Shown here: positions 62,791-64,000 of the stretch, piece by piece
Layout: each line of letters begins with the position of its first letter
Numbering within the stretch: the stretch's first letter is position 1
Assembly: GCF_011059145.1 (NCBI RefSeq)
Contig: NZ_JAALLT010000004.1
Coordinates: forward strand, 372,001 to 436,000
Length of the DNA stretch: 64,000 nt
Origin: Halalkalibaculum roseum
Lineage (GTDB): Bacteria; Bacteroidota; Rhodothermia; Balneolales; Balneolaceae
Direction of reading: 5' to 3'
Translations under genes and position numbers: made by a program
The notes under the pieces: model-generated
Seen by the model: the letters and a program-made list of their open reading frames with translations, nothing else
What the model was told of the DNA's origin: nothing
Databases searched by the model: none

Positions 62791-62878
62791 TGGGGGTATA
62801 GGGGTATAAGGTATAAGGACACGAACAGTTCATCTATTGCTCGAACCCCCCCTTATACCCTATACCTTATACCTAAAC
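62791..62878. repeat. Inverted repeat of heptamer units between convergent genes
   Basis: Left: GGGGGTATAGGGGTATAAGG, then GTATAAGG. Right: CCCCCCTTATACCCTATACC, then TTATACC. The arms pair imperfectly with one bulge and could act as a bidirectional terminator, although no clear T tract follows. Confidence 0.7.
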
Positions 62879-63904
62879 CTACTCCCATATAGCCACTTCA
62901 CGGTTTCCTTCTGAATCGGACATGGCACGGAACATACCGCTGGTATTCATATTCATGTACATATTTCCGTATTTGTCCACTGCTATCATGCCGGCGTCAC
63001 CGGGCTCTAACACATCATTTAACAAGTAGTTTCCTGCCTCTTCAAGCGTCGCTCCCTCCTTAAATTTCATGTAACTGCTGACGGTGTGACCGGAAACCGC
63101 ACGCATAATCTTCTCACCCCAGCCTGTCATGGATACTGCAACTACATCACTGGCATAAGTTCCCGAGCCTATAATAGGTACATCACCCACGCGTCCGTAC
63201 ATTTTGTTGGTCATGCCTCCCGTAGAGGTACCTGCTACCAGCATCCCCTCCTGATCCAGCACCACACAACCGACCGTACCGTACTTATCATCTTCCCAGT
63301 AATCTTCGGAGGAATCAAGAAGTCCGGATTCTGAGTCTTCGGCAATTGCCCTTTTATAGGCTTCATATCTTCGTTGCGTATAGAAGTAGTCCTGGTTCAC
63401 TCTTTTTACATCCATTTCAATAGCAAACTCCTCGGCCCCTTCACCGGCAAACATGACATGCTTTGAGTTTTCCATGACCATTCTTGCCAGGTTGATCGGA
63501 TTTTTCACCGAGGTGACCCCGGTAACTGCACCGGCATTCCGTGTATTTCCCACCATGATTGCGGCATCGAGCTCATGCTTCCCTTCGTGTGTAAATACAG
63601 CACCTTTTCCCGCATTGAACTTAGGATTGTCTTCCAGGTAATTGATCACCTTCTGAACTACATCGATAGCCGATTCACCGTTTGCTAACGCTTCTTCTCC
63701 AATAGAAATGGCTTCATCCAAATCATTCATGTAGGCTTGCTTTACAGAATCGGGCAAATCTTTAGAGATAGTTCCGGCCCCTCCATGCAGAACGATAGCC
63801 CAGTCTTTTTTAGTGGTATCCTGTGCGTTTGCATTCTGCAGCATACCCCCGATTAGTAAAAAAACGGAGAGCATACTCACTGATAATCTTTTAGAAAATC
63901 CCAT
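62879..63904 (-). CDS. Secreted isoaspartyl peptidase/L-asparaginase (Ntn hydrolase)
   Basis: Autoprocessing hydrolase of isoaspartyl dipeptides or asparagine. The protein has a signal peptide (MGFSKRLSVSMLSVFLLIGG, ending NANAQ), LHGGAGTI near the mature N-terminus, NPKFNAGKGAVFTHEGKHELDAAIM, and the autocleavage site at GTVGCVV, where the Thr becomes the new N-terminal nucleophile. Further motifs are AGTSTGGMTNK and GRVGDVPIIGSGTYA. The reading frame opens at 63919; I prefer the third Met (63904), MGFSKR, because it gives a normal signal peptide. Length is usual for the family. Confidence 0.93.
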   Translation of the reverse strand: MGFSKRLSVSMLSVFLLIGGMLQNANAQDTTKKDWAIVLHGGAGTISKDLPDSVKQAYMNDLDEAISIGEEALANGESAIDVVQKVINYLEDNPKFNAGKGAVFTHEGKHELDAAIMVGNTRNAGAVTGVTSVKNPINLARMVMENSKHVMFAGEGAEEFAIEMDVKRVNQDYFYTQRRYEAYKRAIAEDSESGLLDSSEDYWEDDKYGTVGCVVLDQEGMLVAGTSTGGMTNKMYGRVGDVPIIGSGTYASDVVAVSMTGWGEKIMRAVSGHTVSSYMKFKEGATLEEAGNYLLNDVLEPGDAGMIAVDKYGNMYMNMNTSGMFRAMSDSEGNREVAIWE

Positions 63905-64000
63905 AATCATAACTTTCAAAGTTAGTGGTTTGATACTGGCGTCATTATAACCAGCAACTTCAGTTTTTCAAATTACTGATACAACATTTAACTAATGAAT

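Overview
The window looks like a chromosomal segment from a member of the Bacteroidota/Balneolota (a Balneolaceae-like organism is my best guess). Pointers are a SusC/SusD outer-membrane pair, many doubled FtsX/MacB permeases of about 800 residues, reaction-centre-type cytochrome c, and an RNase P RNA beside Nif3 and a coiled-coil protein. The taxonomic call is inference; no rRNA or tRNA gene is visible. No insertion sequence, phage gene or CRISPR array was seen.

Layout. 1-1307 is the N-terminal part of an M61 peptidase leaving the left edge. From 1474 to 43899, almost everything on the minus strand belongs to one large export/envelope gene family: eleven complete FtsX/MacB-type ABC permeases, two ATP-binding subunits and one HlyD/MacA-type adaptor. 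They are interrupted by a small block (DUF3052, YCII-like protein, dihaem cytochrome c, a basic secreted protein, an M20 peptidase and a small unknown at 7002-11689), a DUF6265-like secreted protein, and a SusCD pair. Divergent from the adaptor are a sigma-54 response regulator and an intramembrane-type histidine kinase (44260-47076).

The most interesting result is a shared control architecture. Four control regions (near 6.9, 23.1, 34.3 and 44.0 kb) each carry two 16-bp dyads of the form TGTnCGnnnnCGnACA with starts exactly 21 bp apart. Each pair lies 71-73 bp from a -24/-12 (sigma-54-like) promoter that reads into a permease block or into the adaptor operon. The 44-kb copy also faces a -24/-12 promoter reading into the response regulator. 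Together the four promoters can account for all eleven permeases, both ATPases, the adaptor and the two-component system. I read this as one regulon: the kinase and regulator sense an envelope insult and switch on a family of interchangeable permeases that share very few ATPases and one adaptor. The DNA motifs are seen directly; the regulator-site link and the function are inference.

The right third (47.2-63.9 kb) is ordinary housekeeping and accessory content: a double-domain glycosyltransferase with TPRs, a SirB1-type transglutaminase-like protein, arginine deiminase, an M50 site-2 protease, SmpB, a monohaem cytochrome c, an outer-membrane protein, rnpB, a coiled-coil protein that has lost its zinc ribbon, Nif3, YggS, three overlapping PspB-like small membrane proteins, DivIVA, purine nucleoside phosphorylase, an acidic unknown and a secreted isoaspartyl peptidase. 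Intergenic spaces carry many 7-bp-period direct and inverted repeats. An orphan fragment resembling the Fpg/Nei zinc finger lies at 39073-39183.
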